Below are positions 9,453 to 19,150 of a DNA stretch of 64,000 nt, in pieces. The notes below the pieces were generated by a model. That model ran no database searches. It saw nothing but the letters and a program-made list of their open reading frames with translations, and had not been told where the DNA came from. The position numbers and the translations under genes were made by a program. Within the stretch, counting starts at the first letter, position 1, and each line of letters opens with the position of its first letter. This DNA comes from Cellvibrio sp. KY-GH-1 (lineage in GTDB: Bacteria > Pseudomonadota > Gammaproteobacteria > Pseudomonadales > Cellvibrionaceae): the NCBI RefSeq assembly GCF_008806975.1, contig NZ_CP031728.1:62001-126000 (forward strand), written 5' to 3'.

Positions 9453-11525
9453 CTATTTTTTGAGGTGTAATTCTTTGATCAAATGATCGGCTTTATAGAC
9501 CTTCTTTAACGCTTCGCTGATGGCTGCCGAGTGGACTGATACGGCGCGATTAACCGATTCATCATAGAAATAACTTCCACCTAATGATTGGATGTTGCCG
9601 TCAAAAATCAACCCGACTAGCTCACCCTTGCTGTTGATTAGCGGGCTGCCTGAGTTTCCACCTACGATGTCATTGGTAGATACTTGATTGAAGCGAGTTT
9701 TCTTGTCCAATTTTTTCTCGTTTGCGGCCCAGGTGCTCGCCAGCTTGAATGGATCAAAATCGGTAGCCCGATCGAATAGGCCGGCAAAATCGGTAAAAGG
9801 TTTAATGGCGGTACCCCGCTCATCCCAGCCGCGAATCACACCGTGTGAAAGGCGCAACGAAAAGGTTGCATCCGGGTATACAGAGGTTCCCTTGTAAGCA
9901 AAACGCGCTTTGGATAATTGTTCAATCGCCGCTTTTTGCACCGGCTCAATTTGATGATCGAATTGTTCGCGCAGTTTACGACCCTGTGCGTCCAGTTTGC
10001 GCGCGAGCACCAGCGCAGGATCATCGCTTTTCGCAATCGCAGCACTTCCAGCTTCCCAGAGTTGTTTACGCAGGGCCGCATCGCCCAGTTTGCTGTTGGT
10101 GACAATATTTTTAGCAATCGCCTCTGGCGACTCTTTGCCGAGAATCGCTTTTACAACGGGGTTATCTACCCCTAAACGTTCGCGCAATTTACTCAGTGAC
10201 CAGCTAAGTTTTAATTGTTCAAATTCCGGGTAGAGCGGTATTTCCGCTAATAAGCCGGCCTGCACATTGGGCAGGGCAGCTTGGGAGAATTCGCGCAGGC
10301 GTGCAGCATCGGGTTTGTCGCGCTCAGCGGCGCCACGCACCAGCGTTCTCGCCCAGGTAATTTGCTGCGAAAGCGAACCCATTCCCATCTCAATCATCAC
10401 GTAATCCAGGTAGAGGTTGCGCCACGCCGTTTGAGTATCGCTAATGGTTTGCCATGGGTCGCCATATTGTTGCTGGCGTGCAGTATCGGCATTTACCCAG
10501 TTGCGAAAGTTATTTTCACTATCGCGTTTTTCTTGCATAACGGCGGGCGATAGCAATGCCTGGAACATACCCGTGCGCGCTTTAATACCGTTTTCGACAG
10601 AAAATAATTCAGTCTGGGCAATGCGCGATTGCTCATCTCCCTCGCGTGAATATTGGAGCAGTAGCCCACGATACTCCGACGCGAATATTAAACGGAAAGG
10701 CAGTACCAGATCGCGTTGCGTTTCAAGTTCCGCCATAGTGAGTAGGCGCTGGGTGGCGCCTGGGTGCCCCAGCGTCATTACCAGTTCATTTTCTTTGGCG
10801 CCTTTGGTGTTGATGGGAAACCAATTAGTGTTGGCGATAGGCTTGCCATTTTCATACACACGTAATAAACCCATATCCAGGTTGTAACGCGGGAAGTTAA
10901 AGTTGTCTGGATCACCACCAAAAAAACCCGCGGCATATTCGGGCGCAAATACTAATCGCACGTCTTGATAGCGATTGTATTGATAGACATGATACTCGCC
11001 ACCATTGTAGAGCTCTACAATATCGCAGCGCCGCTTATCGCCTGCATCGCCCATACATTCTTTTTCAATTCGCGATTGCTCGGCTTTTTTGGCGTCGGCG
11101 AAGGCTTTTCCATTCAATCCTGTCAATGCTTTTTGCATGCGTGCAGTGACATTCTCAGTTTTTTCCAGTTGGTTAATCTCCATGCCCGGGCATTGTTTTT
11201 CTTCATTGCGCGCGCGCGCGATAAAACCATCGTTGATCAGGTCTTGCTCCTTGCTGGATAAATCTTCCACACAGGAAACCACACAGTGATGATTGGTGAG
11301 CACCAATCCTTCGCCCGAGACAAATGAACCCGAGCAGCCCCCAGCGAGCCGTACTGCACTGCGCATTGTTTTTTGAATCCATTCCGGGGTGGGTTTGAAG
11401 TTGTAGTTTTTTTCCAGCTCAGCATAGGGGAGGTTATCCAATGTCCACATACCTTCTGCAGCCATGACTGAACTGGCCATGGTTAGTCCGCCAGCAATAC
11501 ACAACGCCCGTGTTAAAAATCGCAT
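9453..11525 (-). CDS. S46 family dipeptidyl-peptidase (DPP7/DPP11 type)
   Basis: 690-residue secreted serine peptidase that removes dipeptides from peptide N-termini in the periplasm. The signal peptide covers about residues 1-23 (cleavage near VMAAEG). The chymotrypsin-like triad is visible: His79/His80 in LTNHHCVV, Asp217 in NLDMGLLR and Ser625 in GGNSGSPL. The FGGDPDNFNFPRYNLD stretch is the S46 hallmark. The residue after FD in GLIFDGN is glycine; from what I know of Porphyromonas enzymes, Gly there goes with the hydrophobic-P1 DPP7 type and Arg with acidic-P1 DPP11, so DPP7-like specificity is inferred. The ATG at 11525 has CAGGAG upstream and gives a proper signal peptide, better than an in-frame TTG six codons earlier. 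Confidence 0.9.
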   Translation of the reverse strand: MRFLTRALCIAGGLTMASSVMAAEGMWTLDNLPYAELEKNYNFKPTPEWIQKTMRSAVRLAGGCSGSFVSGEGLVLTNHHCVVSCVEDLSSKEQDLINDGFIARARNEEKQCPGMEINQLEKTENVTARMQKALTGLNGKAFADAKKAEQSRIEKECMGDAGDKRRCDIVELYNGGEYHVYQYNRYQDVRLVFAPEYAAGFFGGDPDNFNFPRYNLDMGLLRVYENGKPIANTNWFPINTKGAKENELVMTLGHPGATQRLLTMAELETQRDLVLPFRLIFASEYRGLLLQYSREGDEQSRIAQTELFSVENGIKARTGMFQALLSPAVMQEKRDSENNFRNWVNADTARQQQYGDPWQTISDTQTAWRNLYLDYVMIEMGMGSLSQQITWARTLVRGAAERDKPDAARLREFSQAALPNVQAGLLAEIPLYPEFEQLKLSWSLSKLRERLGVDNPVVKAILGKESPEAIAKNIVTNSKLGDAALRKQLWEAGSAAIAKSDDPALVLARKLDAQGRKLREQFDHQIEPVQKAAIEQLSKARFAYKGTSVYPDATFSLRLSHGVIRGWDERGTAIKPFTDFAGLFDRATDFDPFKLASTWAANEKKLDKKTRFNQVSTNDIVGGNSGSPLINSKGELVGLIFDGNIQSLGGSYFYDESVNRAVSVHSAAISEALKKVYKADHLIKELHLKK

Positions 11526-11719
11526 AGGGAAACTCCTGAGCAATATAGAGGATGACTAGAAACTAATTGAATAAATAAAGTGCCTGAAGTGTAAACCAGC
11601 TAGCGCGCTCCCGCTATGCGAGTGTGATTTTGTGCGCAATGACATTTACTGTGTATAACCCTGTTTGCTGTTAGTATGTGCGCCGGTAAGTGTTTATTAG
11701 AACGCAACGAGAATTTGTT

Positions 11720-13090
11720 ATGGCTGGTCCTCGCATTTTAGTCATTGAAGACAACCGTGAAATTCGCCTTTCAGCCCATTTTGTTTTGGAAGATTTTGGT
11801 TTTCAGGTCGAGACGTTGGAGAACCCGGCATTGGCCAAGCCCTGGTTGCAGCAACAGTCCGCCGATTTGATTTTACTGGATATGAATTACGAGCGGGATA
11901 CTACGTCTGGTGAAGAAGGGTTGGAGTTTTTGCGTTGGTTAAAGCAACAAGGAATGGATATCCCGTTGGTAGCCATGACCGCTTGGACTAACACTCAGTT
12001 GGTGGTGAAAGCGATGCAATTGGGTGCGGGAGATTTTATCGAAAAACCCTGGAATAATCAGCGTTTGCACCAGGTATTGCAGCAGCAATTACAGCTGCAG
12101 CAGTTGGCGCGCGGCAATCGAGCATTGCAGCAGCGCCTGGAACAAGAGCAACCGGAGCTGGTGTGGCGCAGTGATGCGATGAATCGGTTAATGGAACAAT
12201 TAACCGCTGTGGCGGCGAGTGAAGCCAGCGTTCTATTGACAGGCGAAAATGGCACAGGAAAAAGCCACTTGGCGCGTTGGGTGCACAGCCAGTCTGCGCG
12301 CGCGGCCCAACCTTTTATTGCGGTGAATATGGGGGCAATTCCCGAGTCATTGTTTGAAAGTGAAATGTTTGGTCATAAAAAGGGTGCCTTTACCGACGCG
12401 CGTGAGAATCGCATTGGTCGTTTTGAGCTGGCGCAGTGCGGCAGTTTATTTTTGGATGAAATAGCCTGCATCCCATTCGCTCAGCAAAGCAAATTGTTGC
12501 GTGTGCTGGAATCAGGTGAGTTTGAAATGTTGGGTTCGAGCCAAACTTTGCGCGCTGATGTTCGCTTGCTGAGCGCAACTAATGGTGACTTTACCCAACT
12601 AATTAAAGAGAGTCAGTTTCGTCAGGATTTATATTACCGCTTAAATACCCTGGAGTTTCGGGTGCCGGCCCTGCGTGAACGCCAGGAAGATATAGCAGTG
12701 TTGGCAAATTATTTTATGCGCAAGCACGGGCAGCGCTACCGAAAACCTGAATTAATCTTGAGTGGCTGCGCACAAAAATTATTAACTACTTACTCCTGGC
12801 CGGGGAATATTCGCGAGCTAAGCCATGTAATGGAGCGCGCGGTATTACTGGCACGCTCCAGTGTATTAACGTCTGTGGAGTTTAATATTCCCAGTTCCAG
12901 TGATGTGCCCGACGCGAATTATTTACTGCCGATGATGACGCTGGATGACGCGGAGCAACAGCTCATTCGTCAAGCGCTTATACAAGCTAACAACAACAAA
13001 CAGCAAGCGGCTGATTTACTGGGTATTACCAAATCATCGCTTTATCGCCGCTTGGAGAAATATGGTTTTATTAACCCTGACGATCACTAG
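11720..13090 (+). CDS. Sigma-54-dependent response regulator
   Basis: 456-residue NtrC-family regulator: receiver domain (about 1-125, phosphoacceptor Asp54, acidic Asp11, switch Lys in IEKPW), AAA+ domain with GENGTGKSHLA, and a Fis-type helix-turn-helix at the end (NNNKQQAADLLGITKSSLYR). It should activate sigma-54 promoters after phosphorylation. The sigma-54 contact loop, normally GAFTGA, reads GAFTDA at 222-227. The probable partner is the histidine kinase at 19265-20572, and the probable target is the minus-strand exporter operon, which has a -24/-12 promoter. The frame opens at GTG 11690, but ATG 11720 gives the standard N-terminus MAGPRILVIEDN. It converges with the last gene of the exporter operon, 18 bases away. 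Confidence 0.9.
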   Translation: MAGPRILVIEDNREIRLSAHFVLEDFGFQVETLENPALAKPWLQQQSADLILLDMNYERDTTSGEEGLEFLRWLKQQGMDIPLVAMTAWTNTQLVVKAMQLGAGDFIEKPWNNQRLHQVLQQQLQLQQLARGNRALQQRLEQEQPELVWRSDAMNRLMEQLTAVAASEASVLLTGENGTGKSHLARWVHSQSARAAQPFIAVNMGAIPESLFESEMFGHKKGAFTDARENRIGRFELAQCGSLFLDEIACIPFAQQSKLLRVLESGEFEMLGSSQTLRADVRLLSATNGDFTQLIKESQFRQDLYYRLNTLEFRVPALRERQEDIAVLANYFMRKHGQRYRKPELILSGCAQKLLTTYSWPGNIRELSHVMERAVLLARSSVLTSVEFNIPSSSDVPDANYLLPMMTLDDAEQQLIRQALIQANNNKQQAADLLGITKSSLYRRLEKYGFINPDDH

Positions 13091-13108
13091 AGCTAATTTG
13101 AGATAGCG

Positions 13109-14344
13109 TTAATTTGGTTTATTGGGTCCCACAAATGTTTCCGTAGCAACTGTTTGTTGGTGGTGCGCAGGCTTTGCGTTAGACAGATTGTTGCTGGATG
13201 GCCTTTCATGTGAAGACCGGTTATTTGACGGAAAGTGGCGTGCGCGAAACTTCATAAAGGGCTCTTCCACTAATTTATACAGCCCCCAGCCAGCAATAAG
13301 GCTGAGCAGCAGGATTATTCCCATTCCTACATAGCCATCGGTGTTGAAGCCAGCATTTTTCAGCGGTTCTTTCAGCAATTGATATACGGGCTTGTGAATC
13401 AAATAAATAGCATAAGACCAAAGGGCGAGACTAGTGGCGCCGGGAACCTGGTGGCGATTGAGCCAGGATTTCGGCGATAAACCTGCTAGCACCAATAATG
13501 AAAAGCTCATCGCTAACAATGAATAGCCAATGCAGGTTGTCCAGGGATTAAAACCAATTCCTTCCTGATAATGAATATTTAAGAATAGGTAAAATACTAT
13601 TCCGCTGCTTACTAAGCCGGCTAACAACCATTGATTGCCATATTGCAGTAATTTAGCAAAGGTCTTCGGGTGGTAGTTTTTAATCAGTGCCAAGGCAACA
13701 CCCGGTAACAGCTCATCAAATCGTGAATAGCTCGGGTAGTAAATAAACTGCCAATACTCTTTGCCTGTAATAGCTGCTCCTGCATGGGAAGTAAACATAT
13801 ACCAGCGTGTAATTGCGGCCGCAATAAACGCCAAACCAATTATCAACCACAAGCGCGTTGCATTAGTGGTGTTCGATAGTGCCAGCATACCAATCAATGG
13901 AAAGAGTAAATAAAACTGTTCTTCAACGCACAGCGACCAGGAGTGGGTAAAGGTTTCGCCAGGTCGCATATCCAGATTTTGGGTAAAAGTAAGAAATTGC
14001 CAGAGCGGTGCAACGTAGGTTCCGTTTAATAGATTCGGGAGGAGTAAATAGAGAGCGAATACCGCATAGTAATTGGGCAGTGTTCGCAATAAACGCCGCG
14101 CATAAAAATTTTTGACTGAAAAGTTATCCTTATTGGCATAGGCGCGCAATAGTTGGTCGCCTATTAAATAGCCGCTTAGTACAAAGAATAAATCGACGCC
14201 TACCCAACCAATGTTGGAAACAAACCCGAACAGCAGTTCGTTGCTAACGACTACGCGATAGTGGAAAATCAGTACCAGCAGAATCGCAAGTGCTCTTAGT
14301 GTGTCCAAGCCGTTCAAGCGGGCTTGAGTAAATGCTGAACTCAT
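13109..14344 (-). CDS. Acyltransferase family 3 membrane protein
   Basis: 411-residue integral membrane O-acyltransferase of the OatA/NodX/WecH group, with about ten transmembrane helices and a hydrophilic tail of about 40 residues rich in Ser, Asn and His. The N-terminal signature LRALAILLVLIFHYR carries His28 of the family active site; GVDLFFVLSGYLIG and SWSLCVEEQFYLLFP follow. Such enzymes transfer acetyl or other acyl groups from cytosolic acyl-CoA to exported sugars or other substrates. It is the last gene of the exporter operon, 21 bases after the small membrane protein, so the exported molecule or a surface glycan may be acylated; this is inference. The substrate is unknown. Confidence 0.85.
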   Translation of the reverse strand: MSSAFTQARLNGLDTLRALAILLVLIFHYRVVVSNELLFGFVSNIGWVGVDLFFVLSGYLIGDQLLRAYANKDNFSVKNFYARRLLRTLPNYYAVFALYLLLPNLLNGTYVAPLWQFLTFTQNLDMRPGETFTHSWSLCVEEQFYLLFPLIGMLALSNTTNATRLWLIIGLAFIAAAITRWYMFTSHAGAAITGKEYWQFIYYPSYSRFDELLPGVALALIKNYHPKTFAKLLQYGNQWLLAGLVSSGIVFYLFLNIHYQEGIGFNPWTTCIGYSLLAMSFSLLVLAGLSPKSWLNRHQVPGATSLALWSYAIYLIHKPVYQLLKEPLKNAGFNTDGYVGMGIILLLSLIAGWGLYKLVEEPFMKFRARHFPSNNRSSHERPSSNNLSNAKPAHHQQTVATETFVGPNKPN

Positions 14345-14365
14345 TGTTGTTCTCGATCAATTAAT

Positions 14366-14605
14366 TTATTGGATAAGCCCATAGGCGCTTAGTTGAAAAA
14401 AGCAGGCGACTTTATCTACTACCAATATTCCCAAATTTTTACTATAAGCTTGAATAAGTGTCAGTTGCTCTGTCGGTTGTATTTGCTTACCTATGAACAA
14501 TAAAAAGAAAATCCACAATATAACCAATGTAATAGTCAACCAATCAAGATATGTATGCCTGCTGTTGGTTGTTGCTAACAATATTTTTTTTAAAAAATAA
14601 GCCAT
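14366..14605 (-). CDS. Small membrane protein in the exporter operon
   Basis: 79-residue protein with one strong transmembrane helix at about 22-41 (WLTITLVILWIFFLLFIG) and a second amphipathic or hydrophobic stretch near 55-75. It is supported by a good GGGAGAAG ribosome-binding site 4-5 bases before the ATG and by tight placement, 22 bases after the permease and 21 before the acyltransferase. I recognise no family. It could be an accessory subunit of the exporter or of the acyltransferase. It is short, so coding status rests on context and the ribosome-binding site. Confidence 0.6.
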   Translation of the reverse strand: MAYFLKKILLATTNSRHTYLDWLTITLVILWIFFLLFIGKQIQPTEQLTLIQAYSKNLGILVVDKVACFFQLSAYGLIQ

Positions 14606-14627
14606 TTATCTTCTCCCTAAAAGTAGC

Positions 14628-17051
14628 TCAAATTTTATTGATTGCTTCTTGTGGGCTTAGCCTGTGCGCTTGAAACAGTGGAATTCTACTGGCAAATATC
14701 ACCAATACCGAAAGTACCAGAGTTACACTGATGGCAATACCAATGATGCTCCAATAACTCACCACTATTAATTGGCTCATAATTCCCGGCAAAAATAATG
14801 CAAAGCAAAGAGCCCCAAGGATTAATCCCGAACACAGCTTAATATAGGTGTCGCGCATAAATAACCGGGTAATGCGTTGGTCGTCTATCCCAAGTGCTTT
14901 CATCACTCCTATGTCGTTGGTGCGTTGCAACATCACACGTGCGCTAATGGCATAAATACTTAAGGCCGACATAATAAAGGCGAGCAGGGTGGCGGGCATA
15001 AAGTTAAAGAGCAGCATTTCAAATCGACTGGCGTTGTCAGCTAGAACTTCCTCCATACTGTGGGGCTCTTCAAGGGCAACCTGCGCATCAACTATTCGTG
15101 CGGTTTTTAACAATGAATCAGTCCATTGAAACGGATCGCCATCTGTTTTGGCAATCAGATAAACCCCAGCCCATACGGGTAGTATTTGGCGCATGGGGCG
15201 GTAGATAGTCTCCATACTGCTTTCAAAAAAAGATATCGGTGGGCCATAAACCAAATCAGGTGCTACACCGACAATGGTTAGCAGTGGGCCGCTCTTATCC
15301 GGGTTAAGATGCATTTTTTTTCCAATTGCCGAACCATGGGGCGAAAGCTTTTTAGCGAGCTTTGCACCTACTATAACAACCAGCTCAGCGGATTCACCGT
15401 CCGCCGGTGTAAATGCTCGTCCCTCCAATAAATGTAAACCCATGGTTTTAAAATGATTATCTGCAATGGGGATTTCCGTGGCTTGAAGATATTCACCGCT
15501 GTTGGTTAAATCAATTTCGGTACTGTTTACCGTGCTCAAATATCCATATCTCCCCGGTATAGCGGCAGCAAATGTGACCTGCTGAATTCCCGGAATCCGG
15601 CTGAATTCATCGCCAAGCTTTTCATAAAAATTAACTCGATCAGTCAGCTCAGCATATTTTGAAGGTGGCAACTTAATAAAACTGGTTAATAAATTTTCGC
15701 TGTTAAAACCGTAGTCGGTATTGAGCACGTTATAAAAAGACGAAAAAGCAACGCCGGTAAATAACATAAGCACAAACGTGCAGGCCACTTGCAGCGCAAC
15801 TACTGAGTTCATCAACTTTCCGGTTTGATTGCCTGCGCCACCTTTTTTTCCCGAGTTCAGTTGGCGATAAAACCGCTTACTGGTCGCCATTAATACGGGT
15901 ACTATGCCGGTGATTAACCACGCGATAACCAAAAAGCCCAAGCCTGCAAAAACGATCGGTTGGTTAAATGATAATTGCCACCAAAAAGGGTCCCATTCGC
16001 TAACGACAAAACCTGCCGCGTATTCAATGGCGAGGGCGCAGAATAATAGACCCAGCGCTCCGGCAACGGCGTACAGGAAAAAAGATTCCACCAAGGGCAG
16101 TAGCATAATTTTTTTGGCGGAAACTCCCAGCGCATTTTTTATTGCTGCCTCCTTGGCATTGCTGAGCATGCGCACAATTACCAAACTGGTCACACTAAAG
16201 CAGGACATGAGCAATACGCTAATTGCTACTACCGTCATTACTTGGGTCATTAGCATGATCGGAGTTGCACGCACCTGGGTTTGGGTTTCCACTTTGACAG
16301 ATTTTCCCATATAGATTTTATTGTGGTCTCGCTCCAGTTCGGCGGCCAGTCGTTTAAACTCTTCGTCGGCTTGCGCCACACTAATGCCGGGTTTTAATTT
16401 CCCCATGATGCCCAGCCAGCCGGATACAGCATCTACCGAAGCTTGTGGTGGAACATAGGAGAGCCAGGCATCTTCATTAGTGGGAAAGCGATAACCTTCG
16501 CGCATTACACCAACGAGAGTGGTGGGTTTTCCATCCACTGTAATGGTGCGGCCTACTGCCGATGTATCCCCTTGGAAAACACGTTTCCAGGCGGAATAAC
16601 TGATCACCAACACCGGCGCTGCGTTAGGCAAATCGTCGCTGGGTAGCAGGGTGCGTCCGAGCAGTGGCGCTTCATTGGTAAGCTGAAATAATACTGAAGT
16701 AGTAGCAACTCCCCAAACCTGATGAGTACTGCTTTCGGTGGCAACGGTGAAGCCGCGATCTTCAACAGTAGTAAAAGTATCCAATGTAGTTTGGCGCTGC
16801 TGAAAATAATAAGCGTCATAATCTTGCAGGCCACCGTTCAAACGTTGGCGCTCGCGTTCAAAACGGCTGACATACACAATTTTGTCGCCATCCACAAAGG
16901 GTAAATCGGTGAGTAAACGCGTATGTACTTGTGCATATAAAAATAACGAAATGGCTAAGCCAAAAGAAATTGCCAGCACAATAACGAAGCTGTATTTCTT
17001 ATCTTTATACAAGCGCACGGCGGCTTGCTTTACATCAAACAGGGTGACCAT
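14628..17051 (-). CDS. MacB-like duplicated ABC transporter permease
   Basis: 807-residue permease with two MacB-type periplasmic domains and two FtsX domains. Order: transmembrane helix at about 19-39, periplasmic domain to about 255, three helices with FtsX at about 260-390, another helix near 410, a second periplasmic domain at about 450-650, and a final FtsX block with three helices. This duplicated ADOP-like layout fits type VII-style mechanotransmitting ABC exporters that work with a separate ATPase and adaptor. ATG 17051 follows an AAGGAG ribosome-binding site; the frame is open 18 codons further but without signal. It lies 28 bases after the ATPase gene and belongs to the operon starting at HlyD. 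The cargo (peptide, lipid or toxin) cannot be read. Confidence 0.88.
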   Translation of the reverse strand: MVTLFDVKQAAVRLYKDKKYSFVIVLAISFGLAISLFLYAQVHTRLLTDLPFVDGDKIVYVSRFERERQRLNGGLQDYDAYYFQQRQTTLDTFTTVEDRGFTVATESSTHQVWGVATTSVLFQLTNEAPLLGRTLLPSDDLPNAAPVLVISYSAWKRVFQGDTSAVGRTITVDGKPTTLVGVMREGYRFPTNEDAWLSYVPPQASVDAVSGWLGIMGKLKPGISVAQADEEFKRLAAELERDHNKIYMGKSVKVETQTQVRATPIMLMTQVMTVVAISVLLMSCFSVTSLVIVRMLSNAKEAAIKNALGVSAKKIMLLPLVESFFLYAVAGALGLLFCALAIEYAAGFVVSEWDPFWWQLSFNQPIVFAGLGFLVIAWLITGIVPVLMATSKRFYRQLNSGKKGGAGNQTGKLMNSVVALQVACTFVLMLFTGVAFSSFYNVLNTDYGFNSENLLTSFIKLPPSKYAELTDRVNFYEKLGDEFSRIPGIQQVTFAAAIPGRYGYLSTVNSTEIDLTNSGEYLQATEIPIADNHFKTMGLHLLEGRAFTPADGESAELVVIVGAKLAKKLSPHGSAIGKKMHLNPDKSGPLLTIVGVAPDLVYGPPISFFESSMETIYRPMRQILPVWAGVYLIAKTDGDPFQWTDSLLKTARIVDAQVALEEPHSMEEVLADNASRFEMLLFNFMPATLLAFIMSALSIYAISARVMLQRTNDIGVMKALGIDDQRITRLFMRDTYIKLCSGLILGALCFALFLPGIMSQLIVVSYWSIIGIAISVTLVLSVLVIFASRIPLFQAHRLSPQEAINKI

Positions 17052-17079
17052 AAAAACTCCTTGTTTTGTCGATGGCGAG

Positions 17080-17760
17080 TTAACTAACCAAGGCCCCATC
17101 GGCAAAATGAATAGTACGTGTTGCGTCTTGCGTGTAACGCGGGTCGTGGGTCACTATGCAGACGGTGGCACCGTTCTGGTGTTGTTGTTTAATTAAATCC
17201 ATTACCGTTTCAGCGCTTTTGGAATCCAGGTTGCCGGTGGGTTCGTCGGCAAAAATAATGCTCGGATCTGTCACCATGGCACGCGCAACGGCAACGCGCT
17301 GCTGCTGCCCCCCGGAGAGCTGAGTGGGCGAATGGTTTTTGCGGTGTGCCATGCCCACTTGTTCCAGACAGTGAATTGCACGCGCTTTTACTTGGGATTT
17401 TTTCGCACCCGGACGATAAATGAGCGGAAGCATTACATTGTCCAGCACACTCATATTTTCGATCAGGTTGAATGATTGAAAGATAAAACCAATTTCCTGG
17501 TTGCGGATATTAGATAGTTGATCGCGCGATAACTTGCTGGTTTCTTTGCCCTTAAAAAAATATTGGCCTTCGGTCGGCGAGTCGAGCAAACCAAGGATTG
17601 ATAAAATGGTGGATTTACCACCGCCGGATGGTCCGGAAATAGCCAGGTATTCGCCGCGATTAATATGGAAGCTGACTTTGTTAACCGCAAAAGTTTCTAC
17701 TTCTTCGGTACTAAATACTTTGGTTACATCAACTACTTCAAGCAGTTTGTCATTATTCAT
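17080..17760 (-). CDS. ABC transporter ATPase, MacB/LolD type
   Basis: 226-residue nucleotide-binding subunit with Walker A GPSGGGKST, Q-loop FIFQSFNL, signature LSGGQQQR, Walker B IIFADEPTGNLD and switch His in IVTHD. The SGGQQQR and PTGNLD sequences are typical of MacB/LolD/FtsE exporters. It powers the permease encoded directly downstream. An AGGA lies about eight bases before the ATG. It is the second gene of the operon, 70 bases after the adaptor gene. Confidence 0.92.
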   Translation of the reverse strand: MNNDKLLEVVDVTKVFSTEEVETFAVNKVSFHINRGEYLAISGPSGGGKSTILSILGLLDSPTEGQYFFKGKETSKLSRDQLSNIRNQEIGFIFQSFNLIENMSVLDNVMLPLIYRPGAKKSQVKARAIHCLEQVGMAHRKNHSPTQLSGGQQQRVAVARAMVTDPSIIFADEPTGNLDSKSAETVMDLIKQQHQNGATVCIVTHDPRYTQDATRTIHFADGALVS

Positions 17761-17830
17761 GGTTCAGTCCTGTGTAATTTCCTGTTTGATTTCTTGGTGA
17801 TTAACGCGAATAGTGAGTTCAGGAAAGTGG

Positions 17831-19084
17831 TTAGTTCAGGCGAAAAGTGTCACTTTCGCGATCCGTTATTTCCGATAAAACAATTTTGTCGCCGATGCTT
17901 AAGCCATCAATTACTTGTAAATAATGCGCAGAAAGTGCACCGGATTTAATTGCCGTAAGCCGGGCAATGTTGCCTTCTTTATTAATCAAATACACCGACA
18001 TGGAATCCCGTTCGGCAACCCTGGCTGGAATTTCTACGTAGAGTGCTTCGGCAATCGATTGGATATAAATAGTGCCGGTAACATACATGCCGATTTTGGC
18101 ATCCTCGGGGCGTGCCTCGTTTAAGTACACATCCACATCGACGGTACTGCCCTTAATATTAGGATCGACCCGGTGCACATAGCCCTGCACTTGTTTGCGG
18201 TTAATTTGCAGTTCTACTTTTTGTTGCACCGTGAGTTGTGATGCCTGAATGGCAGGAACACTGAGCGTAACGTACACAGAATCGGGATCGACTATTTGGG
18301 CAATAGGGGTAGAGGTATTAACGCTTTCGCCGGGATTGAAATTAATATTTTGCGCTATGCCTGTGCGTGTTGCGCGCACACTGAGGTCGTCAAATTGTTT
18401 TTTTATCCGCTCAGCTTCCTGTTGTTGTGCATTAAAACGAAATTCTGCGGCACTGGTTTGTGCTTTGGCAATTTTATGAAAGCTATTTAATTCCAGCTGC
18501 GCAACTTCCAGCTTTCCCTCTGCTTGTTCAACACCTACCTGGGTATTGACGTATTCCAATTCAGGAATAGGAATAACACTGGTAGTTTTTAAGCGAGTGA
18601 GGGCGTCGTAGCGCGCTTTAATTTGCTTGTGGTCGAGCCGCGCGTGAATAACGGCGGCTTTTAGTTCGGTCTTGCGTGCATCGAGATTCGCGAGCAATAA
18701 ATTGAGATCCGCTTGCGCGGCTTGTAAATCTGATTGGCTTTTGGCGTAGCTGGAGGCGATATTATCGTTCGATAGCTCCAACAGCATATCGCCTTTGTTG
18801 ACCAACTGTCCGGCCTTGACCGGGGCTTTTATTACCTGGCCTTCAACCCGTGCAACTACCCAGTCAGGATCTTTCGCTGCGATCTGGCCGTTGCCTACGA
18901 CTTGCACACTAAAAGGGCCGCGTTTCACTTCGCCAATACGCAGGGTTTCTTTGTTCAATACCGGGCTGCCCAGGTGACTGTTGAGCAAATAATAGATCGC
19001 TCCGCCAACCAGTAAGCCGACAATGAATAGCTTGAGTAAAAATGGTGAAAAGGGATTGTTGGTGCGTTGAATGATTCTATCCAC
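17831..19084 (-). CDS. HlyD/MacA-family periplasmic adaptor
   Basis: 417-residue membrane-fusion protein with one N-terminal transmembrane helix (about 16-34), a lipoyl/barrel-sandwich segment (GQIAAKDPDWVVARVEGQV), a long alpha-helical hairpin at about 105-215, a second half-barrel (NINFNPGESVNTSTPIAQI) and beta-barrel domains. It links the inner-membrane ABC permease to an outer-membrane channel; no TolC gene is in the window. Translation starts at GTG 19084 with AAGGAA six bases upstream. It is the first gene of the exporter operon and lies below a sigma-54-like promoter at 19151-19165. Confidence 0.88.
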   Translation of the reverse strand: MDRIIQRTNNPFSPFLLKLFIVGLLVGGAIYYLLNSHLGSPVLNKETLRIGEVKRGPFSVQVVGNGQIAAKDPDWVVARVEGQVIKAPVKAGQLVNKGDMLLELSNDNIASSYAKSQSDLQAAQADLNLLLANLDARKTELKAAVIHARLDHKQIKARYDALTRLKTTSVIPIPELEYVNTQVGVEQAEGKLEVAQLELNSFHKIAKAQTSAAEFRFNAQQQEAERIKKQFDDLSVRATRTGIAQNINFNPGESVNTSTPIAQIVDPDSVYVTLSVPAIQASQLTVQQKVELQINRKQVQGYVHRVDPNIKGSTVDVDVYLNEARPEDAKIGMYVTGTIYIQSIAEALYVEIPARVAERDSMSVYLINKEGNIARLTAIKSGALSAHYLQVIDGLSIGDKIVLSEITDRESDTFRLN

Positions 19085-19150
19085 CGTGATTTCCTTAAAT
19101 ATCCTTAGACTAAAGCCGCGTGCATAACACGTGGGTATGTAAAGCTGGGA

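Noticed and set aside
15904..16314. 136-residue plus-strand open frame inside the permease gene
   Set aside because: Antisense shadow of the permease; low-complexity composition and no neighbour relation.
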